Source: Rathayibacter sp. VKM Ac-2879
Lineage (GTDB): Bacteria; Actinomycetota; Actinomycetes; Actinomycetales; Microbacteriaceae
Assembly (NCBI RefSeq): GCF_015351245.1
Contig: NZ_JADKSO010000002.1
Location: forward strand, 372,001-436,000
Reading direction: 5' to 3'
DNA length: 64,000 nt
Under the pieces are notes generated by a model, which was given only the letters and a program-made list of their open reading frames with translations, was not told the DNA's origin and did no database searches. The position numbers were made by a program, and so were the translations under genes. Below are positions 20,601-30,262 of this stretch, one piece after another; within the stretch, counting starts at the first letter, position 1, and each line of letters begins with the position of its first letter.

Positions 20601-23273
20601 ATGGTGGAAGACAACAGCACGAGCGGATCCGATCCGGACCGCGACGAGCCCCGCACCGGGGCCAGGAAGATCAGCCGCCTCTTCGGAGGACGTCGGTCGA
20701 CCCGACGCTCCGATTCGAGCGCGCCAGCGACAGGGGAGACGATCATCGACACCGACGACACCGAACAGAGCGGCACCGACGCGAACGGCGCCGAGCAGGA
20801 TCTCGCGGAGCAGGGCGGCACCGAGGCGGGGCTGTCTCCCGTCGAGGACGCGACTCCCGGTGCTCCCGAGGCAGGAGCCTCCGCGCCCGACTCCGCCGCG
20901 ACGGGCGTCGCCTTCACCGTGCCGCCCGCCTTCGCGCAGCCGCAGCGCCCGGCCTTGCCGAACACCTCCCTGCTGTTCCAGGCCCCGGTGCTGCCCGACT
21001 ATGTCGAGCTGGCGCCCTTGCCCCCGCGCGGAGCGCCGCTGAACCTGCGTGACGAGCGCGAGGCGCCGACCCAGGAGCAGGGCTCCGTCCGTCGTCGCTC
21101 GCGTCGCCGCAGTGGCGAGACCGATCGCAGCGGCACCGACGACCCCGAGGACACCGTCGTCCGCGTCCGTCAGCCGCGAGAGGTCCGCGAGCCCCGCGAG
21201 CCCGAGCTCATCACCGAGCCGCAGCGCATCAAGGGATCCACGCGCCTCGAGGCGAAGAAGCAGCGCCGTCGCGACGGTCGCGATGCCGGGCGTCGACGCA
21301 CCGTCGTCACGGAGTCCGAGTTCCTGGCCCGCCGCGAGGCCGTCGACCGCGTGATGGTCGTGCGCTCACGCGAGGACAGCATCCGCATCGGCGTGCTCGA
21401 GGACGGCGTCCTCGCCGAGCACTACGTCGCTCGCTCGCAGGAGGCGTCGCTCATCGGCAACGTCTACCTCGGCCGCGTGCAGAACGTCCTCCCCAGCATG
21501 GAGGCGGCGTTCGTCGACATCGGACGAGGCCGCAACGCGGTGCTCTACTCCGGCGAGGTCGACTGGGAGGCCGCGAACAATGCCGGCGGCCCCCGCCGCA
21601 TCGAGCTCGCCCTCAAGCCGGGCGACCGCGTCCTCGTGCAGGTCACGAAGGACCCGATCGGTCACAAGGGCGCCCGACTCACCAGCCAGGTCTCCCTCCC
21701 GGGCCGCTACCTCGTGTACGTGCCCAACGGCTCGATGAACGGCATCTCCCGCAAGCTTCCCGACACCGAGCGCGCGCGTCTCAAGAAGATCCTCAAGGAG
21801 GTGCTGCCCGAGAACGTCGGCGTCATCGTCCGTACCGCTGCCGAGGGCGCGACCGAGGAGCAGCTCACCGTCGATGTCGAGCGCCTCACTGCGCAGTGGA
21901 CCGCGTTGAGCGAGAAGGCGGCGACCGGCCAGGCCCCTGCCCTCCTGCACAGCGAGCCGGACCTGCTGATCAAGATCGTCCGCGACGTGTTCAACGAGGA
22001 CTTCGAGAAGATGGTCATCGCCGGCGATGACGCCCGCGAGACGATCGAGCTCTACCTCAGCCAGGTCGCCCCCGATCTGCTCGAGCGCGTCGAGGTCTAC
22101 ACCGGCGAGCAGGATGCCTTCGATGAGTTCCGCATCACGGAGCAGATCGAGAAGGCCCTGGAGCGCAAGGTGTGGCTGCCCAGCGGCGGTTCCCTGGTCA
22201 TCGATCGCACCGAGGCGATGACGGTGGTCGACGTCAACACCGGCAAGTTCGTCGGCTCCGGCGGCAACCTCGAGGAGACGGTCACCAAGAACAACCTCGA
22301 GGCGGCGGAGGAGATCGTCCGTCAGCTGCGCCTGCGCGACATCGGCGGCATCATCGTCGTCGACTTCATCGACATGGTGCTCGAGTCCAACCGCGATCTG
22401 GTTCTGCGCCGACTCGTCGAGTGCCTGAGCCGCGACCGCACGAAGCATCAGGTGGCCGAGGTCACCTCGCTCGGGCTCGTGCAGATGACCCGCAAGAAGC
22501 TCGGCCTCGGCCTGCTCGAGACGTTCAGCGAGAACTGCGAGGTCTGCGCGGGCCGTGGAGTGATCGTGCACCACGACCCCGTGCTCAAGCACCGCTCGAA
22601 CGCCGCCCCGCAGCAGGAGCAGCGTCGCCGCGGCCGAGGCGGCGAGCAGCCTGTCGGCTCCGGCCGCTCGAACGGCACCCAGGGTGGTCAGAACGGCGCA
22701 GGCCCCCAGGGGACGCCGAACGGCTCGGCCAAGCAGGTGAGCGCGCACGCCATCACCGACGACGCCAAGAACGCCCTCGCGCAGATCGCGGCGAGCACCA
22801 TCCATCCGCCGGCCGTCCGTCAGGCCGCAGAGGAGGCGGCGGCAGTGATCGAGGACGCCGCGGTCGTCGACATGCCCGAGCAGGAGGCGGCGAGCGACGC
22901 CTCCGACGACGCGGCGCAGGCGTCGAGTCGCCGACCGGAGCGCCCCGCGCGAGGGGAGCGCCGTCGTCGCGGTCGCGACCGCGAGGTACGTAGCGAGGCC
23001 ACCGAGTCGCCCGAGCAGACGAATCATGCGCCGACGGGCGAGGAGCCCGCGATGCCGATCCTCGACATCCCCATCCCGCCCGCTCCGCCCGTCGCCCCGC
23101 GTCGTGTGCGCAGCGACGTCGCCGAGCATCTGCTCGACTCCGTGCTCGACGCGCTCCCGGCGCCCAAGCAGCCGGGACAGGGCCGTGCGAAGAGTCGACG
23201 CGTGACGACGGCAGCGCTTACCGGAGTCGCGGTCATCCCCGAGCAGACCCCCCGCCGCGCCGAGCAGCAGTAG
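20601..23273 (+). CDS. rne: ribonuclease E/G
   Basis: Endoribonuclease of the RNase E/G family for rRNA/tRNA maturation and mRNA decay, 890 residues. The N-terminal 200 residues are acidic and then basic low complexity. An S1 RNA-binding domain follows (RIGVLEDGVLAEHYV to YLGRVQNVLPSMEAAFVDIG, about 255-330). The DNase I-like catalytic part has VVDVNTGKFVG and IGGIIVVDFIDM. The zinc-link CEVCAGRG is near 645. The C-terminus is again low complexity. The disordered arms on both sides are usual for actinobacterial RNase E. The ATG at 20601 follows CCAGGA. rplU lies downstream. Confidence 0.95.
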   Translation: MVEDNSTSGSDPDRDEPRTGARKISRLFGGRRSTRRSDSSAPATGETIIDTDDTEQSGTDANGAEQDLAEQGGTEAGLSPVEDATPGAPEAGASAPDSAATGVAFTVPPAFAQPQRPALPNTSLLFQAPVLPDYVELAPLPPRGAPLNLRDEREAPTQEQGSVRRRSRRRSGETDRSGTDDPEDTVVRVRQPREVREPREPELITEPQRIKGSTRLEAKKQRRRDGRDAGRRRTVVTESEFLARREAVDRVMVVRSREDSIRIGVLEDGVLAEHYVARSQEASLIGNVYLGRVQNVLPSMEAAFVDIGRGRNAVLYSGEVDWEAANNAGGPRRIELALKPGDRVLVQVTKDPIGHKGARLTSQVSLPGRYLVYVPNGSMNGISRKLPDTERARLKKILKEVLPENVGVIVRTAAEGATEEQLTVDVERLTAQWTALSEKAATGQAPALLHSEPDLLIKIVRDVFNEDFEKMVIAGDDARETIELYLSQVAPDLLERVEVYTGEQDAFDEFRITEQIEKALERKVWLPSGGSLVIDRTEAMTVVDVNTGKFVGSGGNLEETVTKNNLEAAEEIVRQLRLRDIGGIIVVDFIDMVLESNRDLVLRRLVECLSRDRTKHQVAEVTSLGLVQMTRKKLGLGLLETFSENCEVCAGRGVIVHHDPVLKHRSNAAPQQEQRRRGRGGEQPVGSGRSNGTQGGQNGAGPQGTPNGSAKQVSAHAITDDAKNALAQIAASTIHPPAVRQAAEEAAAVIEDAAVVDMPEQEAASDASDDAAQASSRRPERPARGERRRRGRDREVRSEATESPEQTNHAPTGEEPAMPILDIPIPPAPPVAPRRVRSDVAEHLLDSVLDALPAPKQPGQGRAKSRRVTTAALTGVAVIPEQTPRRAEQQ

Positions 23274-23309
23274 GCGACCGACCCGATCGGAGACCGAGGG
23301 GGCGCCGCG

Positions 23310-23621
23310 TCAGCGGGTCCGAGCGCCTGGCGAGAGCCGGCGCAGGGCCCGTTCCGTCTCGCGGTCGCGGCCCTTCACTCGCAGACCGCTGTTTCGGAGG
23401 CGCTCCACGAGTTCGCGCGCGCTCACCGGAGTCGCTCCGGCCATGATCAGGGCCTCGCGGCGTGACTCCGGCACGTCGTAGTGATCGAGGTCGAAGCTGC
23501 GCTCGGGCAGACCGGCCTGCCGCGCGAAGGCGTGCAGCTCCTCGAGGGAGGTGTCGCTGATGAGGTGCGCCCACAGTGTCTCGTGGGCGGGCCAGCGCGC
23601 CGCGTCGAGGAGGATCACCAT
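23310..23621 (-). CDS. DUF4031 protein, 103 aa
   Basis: Small conserved actinobacterial protein beginning [20 protein letters not shown], the DUF4031 signature. [12 protein letters not shown] segment follows near residue 42. Biochemical role is unknown. It is convergent with rne, whose stop lies 37 nt away, and divergent from the rplU promoter region. Confidence 0.85.
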   Translation of the reverse strand: MVILLDAARWPAHETLWAHLISDTSLEELHAFARQAGLPERSFDLDHYDVPESRREALIMAGATPVSARELVERLRNSGLRVKGRDRETERALRRLSPGARTR

Positions 23622-23756
23622 CCGTCGATCGTAGGCGGCGCGCCGCCGCCGTGCCCGCTCCCGCCTCGACTATCGTTGCCGGGTCGTCGATCGGCGTCGC
23701 ACGTGCCTCCCCGTTGGTGCGTGTGCCCGGCTGTCGTGCTCGACTGCCGGCAGCGT

Positions 23757-23785
23757 TTGACCGGCGGCGCCGTATCCCGTACTCT
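23757..23785 (+). promoter_or_regulatory. promoter of rplU-rpmA
   Basis: TTGACC at 23757-23762, a 17-nt spacer and TACTCT at 23780-23785 form a near-consensus housekeeping promoter. A leader of almost 200 nt separates it from rplU. I see no recognisable riboswitch in that leader, but its length leaves room for ribosomal-protein control. Nothing else is evident between 23622 and 23984. Confidence 0.6.
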
Positions 23786-23984
23786 TGACCGTTGGTGTGG
23801 CGCGATCCATGTGCTCACGCAGATTTCCGCTGTCGCTCCGCTCCCTTCGGGTGCGGGCCGCCGTGCCGGTTCCCTCGTGTCTGAGCAGGAGACGGGAACG
23901 ACAGACAAGACCGGGGTTCCACCCCGTCCATACAAGCCCCGGATGGCCATCCCGTTCCATCCAGACGAGAAACAGGTACGAGAA

Positions 23985-24293
23985 GTGGTTTACGCAGTTG
24001 TGCGCGCCGGCGGTCGGCAGGAGAAGGTCGAGGTCGGCACCATCGTGACGATGGACCGCGTCAAGGCCGACGAGAACGGCACCGTGCAGCTTCCTGCCGT
24101 GCTGCTCGTCGACGGTGAGTCGATCACCTCCGATGCGGCGACCCTCGCGGGCGTCACCGTCACGGCCGAGGTGCTCGAGGATCTCCGCGGTCCCAAGATC
24201 ATCATCCAGAAGTTCAAGAACAAGACCGGTTACAAGAAGCGCCAGGGGCACCGTCAGGACCTCACGCGCGTCAAGGTCACCGGCATCAAGTAA
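23985..24293 (+). CDS. rplU: 50S ribosomal protein L21
   Basis: Ribosomal large-subunit protein of 102 residues, normal length. It starts [19 protein letters not shown] and has the C-terminal KKRQGHRQ motif that contacts 23S rRNA. The GTG at 23985 is chosen because the classic N-terminus begins there. The open frame upstream is unrelated. It is the first gene of the conserved rplU-rpmA-obg run. Confidence 0.97.
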   Translation: MVYAVVRAGGRQEKVEVGTIVTMDRVKADENGTVQLPAVLLVDGESITSDAATLAGVTVTAEVLEDLRGPKIIIQKFKNKTGYKKRQGHRQDLTRVKVTGIK

Positions 24294-24387
24294 TCCCACT
24301 TCAGTTTTGAGCTGACCTGCGCGGCGTGCCATCGCTCGCGGGACATCAGCACGGGGCTTCGGCTCCACGGTCTCGAGGAGATGAGAA

Positions 24388-24645
24388 ATGGCACACAAGA
24401 AGGGCGCGAGCTCCACTCGCAACGGTCGCGACTCGAACGCGCAGCGTCTCGGCGTGAAGCGCTTCGGCGGACAGCTCGTCAACGCGGGCGAGATCCTGGT
24501 CCGTCAGCGCGGCACCCACTTCCACCCCGGCGCGAATGTCGGCCGCGGGGGAGACGACACCCTGTTCGCCCTCTCGGCCGGTGCGGTCGAGTTCGGCAGC
24601 AAGGGCGGCCGCAAGGTCGTCAACATCGTGGCGGCCGCCCAGTAG
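24388..24645 (+). CDS. rpmA: 50S ribosomal protein L27
   Basis: Ribosomal protein of 85 residues whose N-terminus reaches the peptidyl-transferase centre. It starts [20 protein letters not shown], the form without the cleavable Firmicutes-type extension. The [20 protein letters not shown] block is diagnostic. It lies 94 nt after rplU and is followed by a terminator-like hairpin. Confidence 0.98.
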   Translation: MAHKKGASSTRNGRDSNAQRLGVKRFGGQLVNAGEILVRQRGTHFHPGANVGRGGDDTLFALSAGAVEFGSKGGRKVVNIVAAAQ

Positions 24646-24677
24646 GGTCGACCTCCTCGGCCGGACAGGCATAGGAC

Positions 24678-24707
24678 GCAAGGGGCGGGCTTCGGCTCGC
24701 CCCTTGC
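24678..24707 (+). terminator. hairpin after rpmA
   Basis: Perfect 10-bp stem GCAAGGGGCG with CGCCCCTTGC and a 10-nt loop. It may attenuate transcription between the abundant ribosomal proteins and obg. Confidence 0.75.
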
Positions 24708-24780
24708 GCATTCCCGGGGCGCGAGCCTCCGGCGTCGGCATCCCGGCGTCCCAGACACTTCATCGGACGGATACACACCC

Positions 24781-26313
24781 ATGGTCACCTTCGTCGACAA
24801 CGTCACGCTCCACTTGCGTGCGGGCCACGGCGGGCACGGCTGCGTCTCCGTCCGCCGAGAGAAGTTCAAGCCCCTCGCGGGCCCCGACGGCGGCAACGGC
24901 GGGCACGGTGGAGACATCGTGCTCGTCGCCGACCCGCAGACGACGACTCTCCTCGCTTATCACCGTCACCCGCATCGCAGCTCCGAGAACGGCGGGCCCG
25001 GCATGGGAGACCATCGGGCGGGCGGCAACGGCGAGCTCCTCGAGCTGCCCGTTCCGGTCGGCACCGTCGTCAAGTCTCCCGACGGCGACGAGCTGATCGA
25101 CATGGACGAGCCCGGTCTGCGCTTCGTGATCGCGCCCGGCGGCCAAGGCGGCCTCGGCAACGCGTCACTCGCGACGACCAAGCGCAAGGCGCCCGGCTTC
25201 GCGCTGCTCGGCACGCCCGGATGGGAGGGCGATGTCGTCCTCGAGCTGAAGACGGTCGCCGACGTCGCGCTCGTCGGATTCCCCTCCGCGGGCAAGTCGA
25301 GCCTCGTCGCGGCGATCTCGGCGGCCAAGCCGAAGATCGCCGACTACCCCTTCACGACACTCGCCCCCAACCTCGGCGTCGTCCAGGCGGGGGAGTCGCG
25401 CTTCACCGTCGCCGACGTCCCCGGACTCATCGAGGGAGCGAGCGAGGGCAAGGGCCTCGGCCTCGAGTTCCTCCGCCACGTGGAGCGCTGCACGGCGCTC
25501 GTCCACGTGCTCGACTGCGCCACCCTCGAGCCTGGACGCGACCCGCTCACCGACCTCGACGTCATCCTCGGCGAGCTCGCCGCGTATCCCGTCGGGGAGG
25601 GGCAGATCCCGCTCCTCGAGCGCCCGCAGCTCGTGGCTCTCAACAAGGTCGACGTGCCGGAGGCCCAGGAGCTCGCCGGGTTCGTCCGCGCCGATCTCGA
25701 GGGCCGCGGCTACAGGGTGTTCGAGATCTCGACGGTCAGCCATGCGGGCCTTCGCCAGCTCACCTTCGCTCTGGCCGAGATCGTGGAGCAGCACCGTGTC
25801 GCGCTCGCGGCCGTGCCGCGGGTCGAGCGCATCACCATCCGCCCGCGTGCCGTCGACGAGAAGGACTTCGAGATCAAGGTCGAGGGCGGCTCGTACGGCA
25901 ACCTCTACCGCGTCCTCGGCACCAAGCCCGAGCGCTGGGTCGCCCAGACCGACTTCACCAATGACGAGGCCGTGGGCTTCCTCGCCGACCGCCTCGCCAA
26001 GCTCGGTGTCGAGAACGGGCTGTTCTCGGCGGGAGCGGTCGCGGGCTCGACGGTCGTCATCGGCCCGGGCGACGGCGTGGTCTTCGACTGGGAGCCGACG
26101 CTGACCTCGACGGCCGAGCTCATGACTGCACCTCGCGGCACCGACGTGCGTCTCGACGAGAACCGTCGCAAGACCCGCAACGAGCGCCGCGAGGACTACT
26201 TCGAGCGGATGGATGCGAAGGCCCAGGCGCGCGCCGAACTCGAGCGCGAGAGGCTCGGCGGCGTGTGGCGAGTCGCCGACGAGGGCGACGACGCGCCTGT
26301 CGACGAGGGCTGA
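24781..26313 (+). CDS. obg: Obg-family GTPase
   Basis: Ribosome-assembly and stress GTPase (ObgE/CgtA), 510 residues. The glycine-rich Obg fold fills the first 160 residues ([27 protein letters not shown]). The GTPase domain has G1 [11 protein letters not shown]3 DVPGLIEG and G4 NKVD. An OCT domain ([16 protein letters not shown]) and an acidic/basic tail follow. The ATG at 24781 is preceded by the rpmA hairpin. The gene order rplU-rpmA-obg-pro genes is typical. Confidence 0.97.
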   Translation: MVTFVDNVTLHLRAGHGGHGCVSVRREKFKPLAGPDGGNGGHGGDIVLVADPQTTTLLAYHRHPHRSSENGGPGMGDHRAGGNGELLELPVPVGTVVKSPDGDELIDMDEPGLRFVIAPGGQGGLGNASLATTKRKAPGFALLGTPGWEGDVVLELKTVADVALVGFPSAGKSSLVAAISAAKPKIADYPFTTLAPNLGVVQAGESRFTVADVPGLIEGASEGKGLGLEFLRHVERCTALVHVLDCATLEPGRDPLTDLDVILGELAAYPVGEGQIPLLERPQLVALNKVDVPEAQELAGFVRADLEGRGYRVFEISTVSHAGLRQLTFALAEIVEQHRVALAAVPRVERITIRPRAVDEKDFEIKVEGGSYGNLYRVLGTKPERWVAQTDFTNDEAVGFLADRLAKLGVENGLFSAGAVAGSTVVIGPGDGVVFDWEPTLTSTAELMTAPRGTDVRLDENRRKTRNERREDYFERMDAKAQARAELERERLGGVWRVADEGDDAPVDEG

Positions 26314-26413
26314 CTCGGAGTCGCGGGGGACGAGTGGCCTTCCTCGCGAGGCTCGCTCAGCGGAGGCCGCCCCGTGGCCGGCAGGCGGTCCGTCCGCGGA
26401 ATACACTGACCTG

Positions 26414-27682
26414 ATGCCGCAGACGACCTCCGCCACGATCGAGCTGACCGGGCGCTTCGCCGCCTCGCGTGCCGCGTCCCGCTCCCTCCGCAGCGCCACC
26501 ACCGACCTCAAGGACCGCGCGCTCCTCGCCATCGCGGACGCGGTCCGCACGGGCGCCGACCGCATCGTGCCGGCTAATCTCCTCGACGTCGAGCGTGGCC
26601 GGAGCGCCGGGATGAGCGAGGGCCTCCAAGACCGTCTGCGCCTCGACGCCGCCCGGCTGGGAGCGCTCGCGGACGCCGTTGTCGCGGTCGCGGGTCTCGT
26701 CGACCCCGTGGGCCAGACCGTGCGCGGTTCGAACCTCCCGAACGGAGCCTCGCTGACGCAGGTCCGGGTGCCGTTCGGCGTCGTCGGGGCCATCTACGAG
26801 GCACGCCCCAACGTCACCATCGACATCGCAGCGCTCGCGCTCAAGAGCGGCAACGCGGTGATCCTCCGCGGAGGCACGGCAGCCGAGAACACCAACCGCG
26901 TGCTGGTCGAGCTGCTCCAAGAGGCGATCGCCTCCGTGGGCCTGCCGCGCGAGCTCGTGCAGACCGTCGACGACCACGGCCGCGCCGGCGCAAAGGCACT
27001 CATGCAGGCTCGCGGCTACGTGGACGTGCTTGTCCCGCGGGGGAGCGCCGGCCTCATCGAGTCGGTCGTGACGGAGTCGACCGTGCCCGTCATCGAGACC
27101 GGCGCCGGAGTCGTGCACGTGTTCCTCGATGCAAGCGCCGACGAGCAGTGGGCCATCGACATCGTCCACAACGCGAAGGTCCAGCGCCCGAGCACGTGCA
27201 ACGCGCTCGAGACGCTCTTGGTGCACCGTGACGCGGCCGAGCGCCTCCTCCCCAGCGTCCTGGGGCGTCTGGCGGCGTCGGGGGTGACCGTGCACGGCGA
27301 CGAGCGTGTCCGTGCGCTCCACCCGGCGGCAGTCCCGGCGACGGAGGAGGACTGGTCGGCGGAGTACTACTCGCTCGACATCGCGGTCGCCGTGGTCGAC
27401 GACCTCGACGCGGCGATGGCGCACATCGACCGCTACTCCACGCATCACACCGAGTCGATCGTCACCAACGACCTCCGCAACGCCGAGCGCTTCCTCGCCG
27501 AGGTCGACTCGGCGGTCGTGATGGTGAACGCCTCCACCCGTTTCACCGACGGAGGCGAATTCGGCTTCGGCGCCGAGGTCGGCATCTCGACGCAGAAGCT
27601 CCACGCGCGTGGGCCGATGGGCTTGCCCGAGCTGACGAGCACGAAGTGGGTCCTGCGCGGCGCGGGGCAGGTCCGCGCCTGA
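26414..27682 (+). CDS. proA: glutamate-5-semialdehyde dehydrogenase (gamma-glutamyl phosphate reductase)
   Basis: NADPH-dependent second step of proline biosynthesis, 422 residues. The catalytic cysteine is in QRPSTCNALETLL near residue 262. The motifs GVVGAIYEARPNVT and ETGAGVVHVF are as in the family. The ATG at 26414 gives the usual MPQTTSATIEL-type short N-terminus; the frame also runs back into obg. The expected upstream partner proB (glutamate 5-kinase) is not between obg and proA here. Confidence 0.96.
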   Translation: MPQTTSATIELTGRFAASRAASRSLRSATTDLKDRALLAIADAVRTGADRIVPANLLDVERGRSAGMSEGLQDRLRLDAARLGALADAVVAVAGLVDPVGQTVRGSNLPNGASLTQVRVPFGVVGAIYEARPNVTIDIAALALKSGNAVILRGGTAAENTNRVLVELLQEAIASVGLPRELVQTVDDHGRAGAKALMQARGYVDVLVPRGSAGLIESVVTESTVPVIETGAGVVHVFLDASADEQWAIDIVHNAKVQRPSTCNALETLLVHRDAAERLLPSVLGRLAASGVTVHGDERVRALHPAAVPATEEDWSAEYYSLDIAVAVVDDLDAAMAHIDRYSTHHTESIVTNDLRNAERFLAEVDSAVVMVNASTRFTDGGEFGFGAEVGISTQKLHARGPMGLPELTSTKWVLRGAGQVRA

Positions 27683-27769
27683 CGCGCTGCGGCGACGGGT
27701 CGCCGACCGTCTCCGGCTAGACTCGACGAAGCCCTTACGGGCGCGCCCCCGATCCCCAAGGAGCACCGC

Positions 27770-27967
27770 ATGTCCCTCGCGACGACCCTTCTCGCCGAAG
27801 CAGCGACGCACGTCGAGCTGCCGTTTCCCACGATCGTCTTCGGGCTCATCGCGGCGGGCGCGTTCACGGCCCTGGGCCTCGTCACGTGGAGCTACCGCGA
27901 TGTCGCGAACCGTCACTCCCACAAGACCGCCGCTGGCTCGCACGATCAGCACGGTCACGGTCACTAG
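27770..27967 (+). CDS. small single-pass membrane protein, 65 aa
   Basis: Small protein with one transmembrane segment at about 20-41 (TIVFGLIAAGAFTALGLVTW). A positively charged stretch follows and a His-rich tail ends it (SHDQHGHGH). The ATG at 27770 follows AAGGAG. It lies between proA and nadD in the same direction, 18 nt before nadD. Function is unknown. The histidine tail could bind metal, but nothing else supports that. Confidence 0.75.
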   Translation: MSLATTLLAEAATHVELPFPTIVFGLIAAGAFTALGLVTWSYRDVANRHSHKTAAGSHDQHGHGH

Positions 27968-27985
27968 GCGGCGGGAGTCGCGACC

Positions 27986-28597
27986 GTGACGTCCGCCGCT
28001 GGCGGAGACCCCCGGCGTCCCCGCATCGGTGTCATGGGAGGCACCTTCGACCCGATCCATCACGGGCACCTCGTCGCCGCCTCCGAGGTGGCGCAGTCGT
28101 TCGACCTCGACGAGGTGGTCTTCGTGCCCACGGGTCAGCCGTGGCACAAGAAGACGGTCACCTCGGCCGAGCACCGCTACCTGATGACGGTCATCGCCAC
28201 CGCCTCGAACCCCCGTTTCACCGTCAGCCGTGTCGATGTCGACCGTGTCGGCACGACCTACACGATCGACACCCTGCGTGACATCCACGCCACGCACCCC
28301 GAGGCCGAGCTCTTCTTCATCACGGGAGCCGACGCGGTCGCCCAGATCCTGAGCTGGAAGGACTACGACGAGCTCTGGGAGCTGGCCCACTTCGTCGCCG
28401 TCAGCCGGCCCGGGCATGTCCTCAGCGTTTCGGGATTGCCGGCCCAAGACGTATCCTTGTTGGAAATTCCGGCGCTAGCGATTTCCTCGACGGATTGTCG
28501 GAGCCGCGTGAACCGGGGTCATCCGGTCTGGTATCTGGTTCCCGACGGTGTCGTTCAGTACATCTCGAAGCACCACCTGTATCGGAGCACGTCATGA
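27986..28597 (+). CDS. nadD: nicotinate-nucleotide adenylyltransferase
   Basis: Converts nicotinate mononucleotide to deamido-NAD in NAD synthesis, 203 residues. The nucleotidyltransferase signature [12 protein letters not shown] is near 18-29. The [10 protein letters not shown] motif (ISSTxxR type) is near 167. The GTG at 27986 is the first start after the preceding gene and gives a short extra N-terminus; a later start inside [10 protein letters not shown] is not available. Its stop overlaps the start of the next gene (ATGA). Confidence 0.95.
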   Translation: MTSAAGGDPRRPRIGVMGGTFDPIHHGHLVAASEVAQSFDLDEVVFVPTGQPWHKKTVTSAEHRYLMTVIATASNPRFTVSRVDVDRVGTTYTIDTLRDIHATHPEAELFFITGADAVAQILSWKDYDELWELAHFVAVSRPGHVLSVSGLPAQDVSLLEIPALAISSTDCRSRVNRGHPVWYLVPDGVVQYISKHHLYRSTS

Positions 28598-29667
28598 CAG
28601 TTCAGCCTGAGGAGAGACCGCTCACCCGGCGCGAGATCCGCGAGCGCGAGCGACAAGCGGCCGGCGCCGCCCCCGCGGCCTCCGCGCCGACGACGTCCCG
28701 TCGCGCGGCCACCTCGTCCACGACCACCGCCGGCGAGATGCCGGTCCTGACCGCGACCCAGGCGATCCGCATCGAGGCCGTCGAGCCGACTCCCGCGATC
28801 GAGCCAGACCTGCGGACGTCCTCCGTCGACATCGTCGGCACCGACGAGGCGACAGGTCGCCCGCTCACTCGCCGCGAGCTCCGCGCCCGTCTCGCGCGGC
28901 AGCAAGCGGAGCAGCTCGCCGAGAACCCCGAGAGCGCGCCTCCCGCCGAGGCGGCCCCGACCCCCGACCTCGAAGCCCCTGCCGCCGAGCGGCCTCGCGA
29001 GGCGAGCGGCGTCGATTCCGCGCTCGAGCGGGCCGCAGCGCTGCCAGCGACCGATCCCTCCGAGCCCGTCGTCCGGGCGCCGGAGGAGCCCAAGCTCAAC
29101 ACGGCGCTCTTCGCAGCGGTCGGCGGATCGCTCGATCTGGGCGACGAGAAGGCGACCGAGATCACGGGCAGCTTCCATCCGCCGATCGAGCACCTCGCGA
29201 TCACCGACGAGCTCGACAGCAAGGCGAAGGAGGAGGTCGACGCCTCCTTCGACTCCCTCATCGCGAGCGGCGTCGCAGCGACCGGTGCCGTCACGACGAC
29301 GAACGCGCTGATCCTCCCGACGACCGGTGCGTCCCCGGTGGTCGGAGCCGACAACGGCGAGGCGCTCGTCACGGGCTCCTTCGACCTTCCCCGCAGCCTC
29401 GGCTCCACCGGCCAGCACCCCAACCTCTACGACTCGCCCGACGTCGACCGCTACGTCGACCGCATCGATCGCGAACAGCCCGCGTCCGAGTCCGTGCCCG
29501 TCCGCGCCTCGAGCGCCGTCTCGACGCACGCCGCGGGCACGGCGATGATCGCCCCGCAGAAGCGCAAGGCGGTGAGCCTGCCCGTGGTCCTCGCGATCAC
29601 GGCGGCCGTGCTGCTGGTCGCCTCCATCGCGCTGTTCGTCAGCGGCCTCGTCCTCAACATCTTCTGA
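28594..29667 (+). CDS. hypothetical protein with C-terminal membrane anchor
   Basis: 357 residues, long disordered Ala/Pro/Thr/Glu-rich N-terminal region and one transmembrane helix near 328-350 ([22 protein letters not shown]). A short motif recurs in the N-terminal half: [13 protein letters not shown] near 9-21 and [14 protein letters not shown] near 90-103. I do not recognise the family. The ATG at 28594 overlaps the nadD stop and rsfS follows by 24 nt, so it is part of the nadD-rsfS operon. Its topology suggests a mostly cytoplasmic tail-anchored protein. Confidence 0.8.
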   Translation: MTVQPEERPLTRREIRERERQAAGAAPAASAPTTSRRAATSSTTTAGEMPVLTATQAIRIEAVEPTPAIEPDLRTSSVDIVGTDEATGRPLTRRELRARLARQQAEQLAENPESAPPAEAAPTPDLEAPAAERPREASGVDSALERAAALPATDPSEPVVRAPEEPKLNTALFAAVGGSLDLGDEKATEITGSFHPPIEHLAITDELDSKAKEEVDASFDSLIASGVAATGAVTTTNALILPTTGASPVVGADNGEALVTGSFDLPRSLGSTGQHPNLYDSPDVDRYVDRIDREQPASESVPVRASSAVSTHAAGTAMIAPQKRKAVSLPVVLAITAAVLLVASIALFVSGLVLNIF

Positions 29668-29691
29668 TCCACCACCGACACTGAAGGCTTC

Positions 29692-30087
29692 ATGACTGCG
29701 ACCGACTCAGCCCGCGCCCTGCTCGACCTCGCGGCGGATGCCGCCGACTCCAAGGGCGGGGAGGATCTCGTCGCCCTCGACGTCTCGGGTCCGCTGCCGC
29801 TGGTCGACATCTTCTTCCTCGTCACCGGGCGCTCCGAGCGCAACGTCGTCGCGATCGCCAACGAGGTCGAGGACAGGCTGAACCAGTCCGGGGCCAGGCT
29901 GCTGCGGCGTGAAGGGCGCGCGGAGGGACGCTGGATCCTCCTCGACTTCGGCGACCTCGTGGTGCACGTCTTCCACGAAGAGGACCGCATGTACTACTCG
30001 CTCGAGCGCCTGTGGAAGGACTGCCCGGTCGTGCCGTTCACCCTCGATCGTCCGGTCCCCGTCGACTCGGCCGCCGCGCCGAGCTGA
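29692..30087 (+). CDS. rsfS: ribosomal silencing factor RsfS
   Basis: Binds ribosomal protein L14 and blocks subunit joining under starvation, 131 residues. Family motifs are LDVSGPLPLVDIFFLVTGRSERNV (read in parts) and WILLDFGDLVVHVFHEEDRMYYSLERLW. It is the final gene of core block 1 before the tRNA. nadD plus rsfS adjacency is widespread. Confidence 0.96.
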   Translation: MTATDSARALLDLAADAADSKGGEDLVALDVSGPLPLVDIFFLVTGRSERNVVAIANEVEDRLNQSGARLLRREGRAEGRWILLDFGDLVVHVFHEEDRMYYSLERLWKDCPVVPFTLDRPVPVDSAAAPS

Positions 30088-30186
30088 CGAACACGCCCGA
30101 CGGCCGCCGTCGATTTCGTATCGCGCCGATCGTGTTGTAGTTTGTTCGAGTTGCTTCCGCCGGTCGGGGCGACGACAGCAGGGCTT

Positions 30187-30262
30187 GGGTCCGTGGCGCA
30201 GCTGGTAGCGCACCTGCATGGCATGCAGGGGGTCAGGGGTTCGAATCCCCTCGGATCCACCA
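30187..30262 (+). tRNA. tRNA-Ala (GGC anticodon)
   Basis: Complete 76-nt cloverleaf. The acceptor stem GGGTCCG pairs with CGGATCC (one G-T pair). The anticodon stem CCTGC/GCAGG encloses the loop ATGGCAT with anticodon GGC. The T-arm contains GGTTCGAATCC. CCA is encoded. The accessory block begins immediately after it. Confidence 0.97.

Noticed and set aside
21366-23129. Long minus-strand open frames opposite rne and similarly opposite proA/nadD, the RHS gene, glnE and glnA
   Set aside because: Long antisense frames are expected in high-GC DNA. Their products are low-complexity and unlike any family, while the opposite strand holds a recognised gene in each case.
23481-23984. An N-terminally longer rplU product
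   Set aside because: The extra codons cover the promoter and DUF4031 antisense. L21 starts [10 protein letters not shown] at 23985 and has normal length from there.
30187-30262. Protein segment GFEPLTPCMPCRCATSCATDP as a real domain
   Set aside because: It is the antisense translation of the tRNA-Ala gene, a known annotation artefact.
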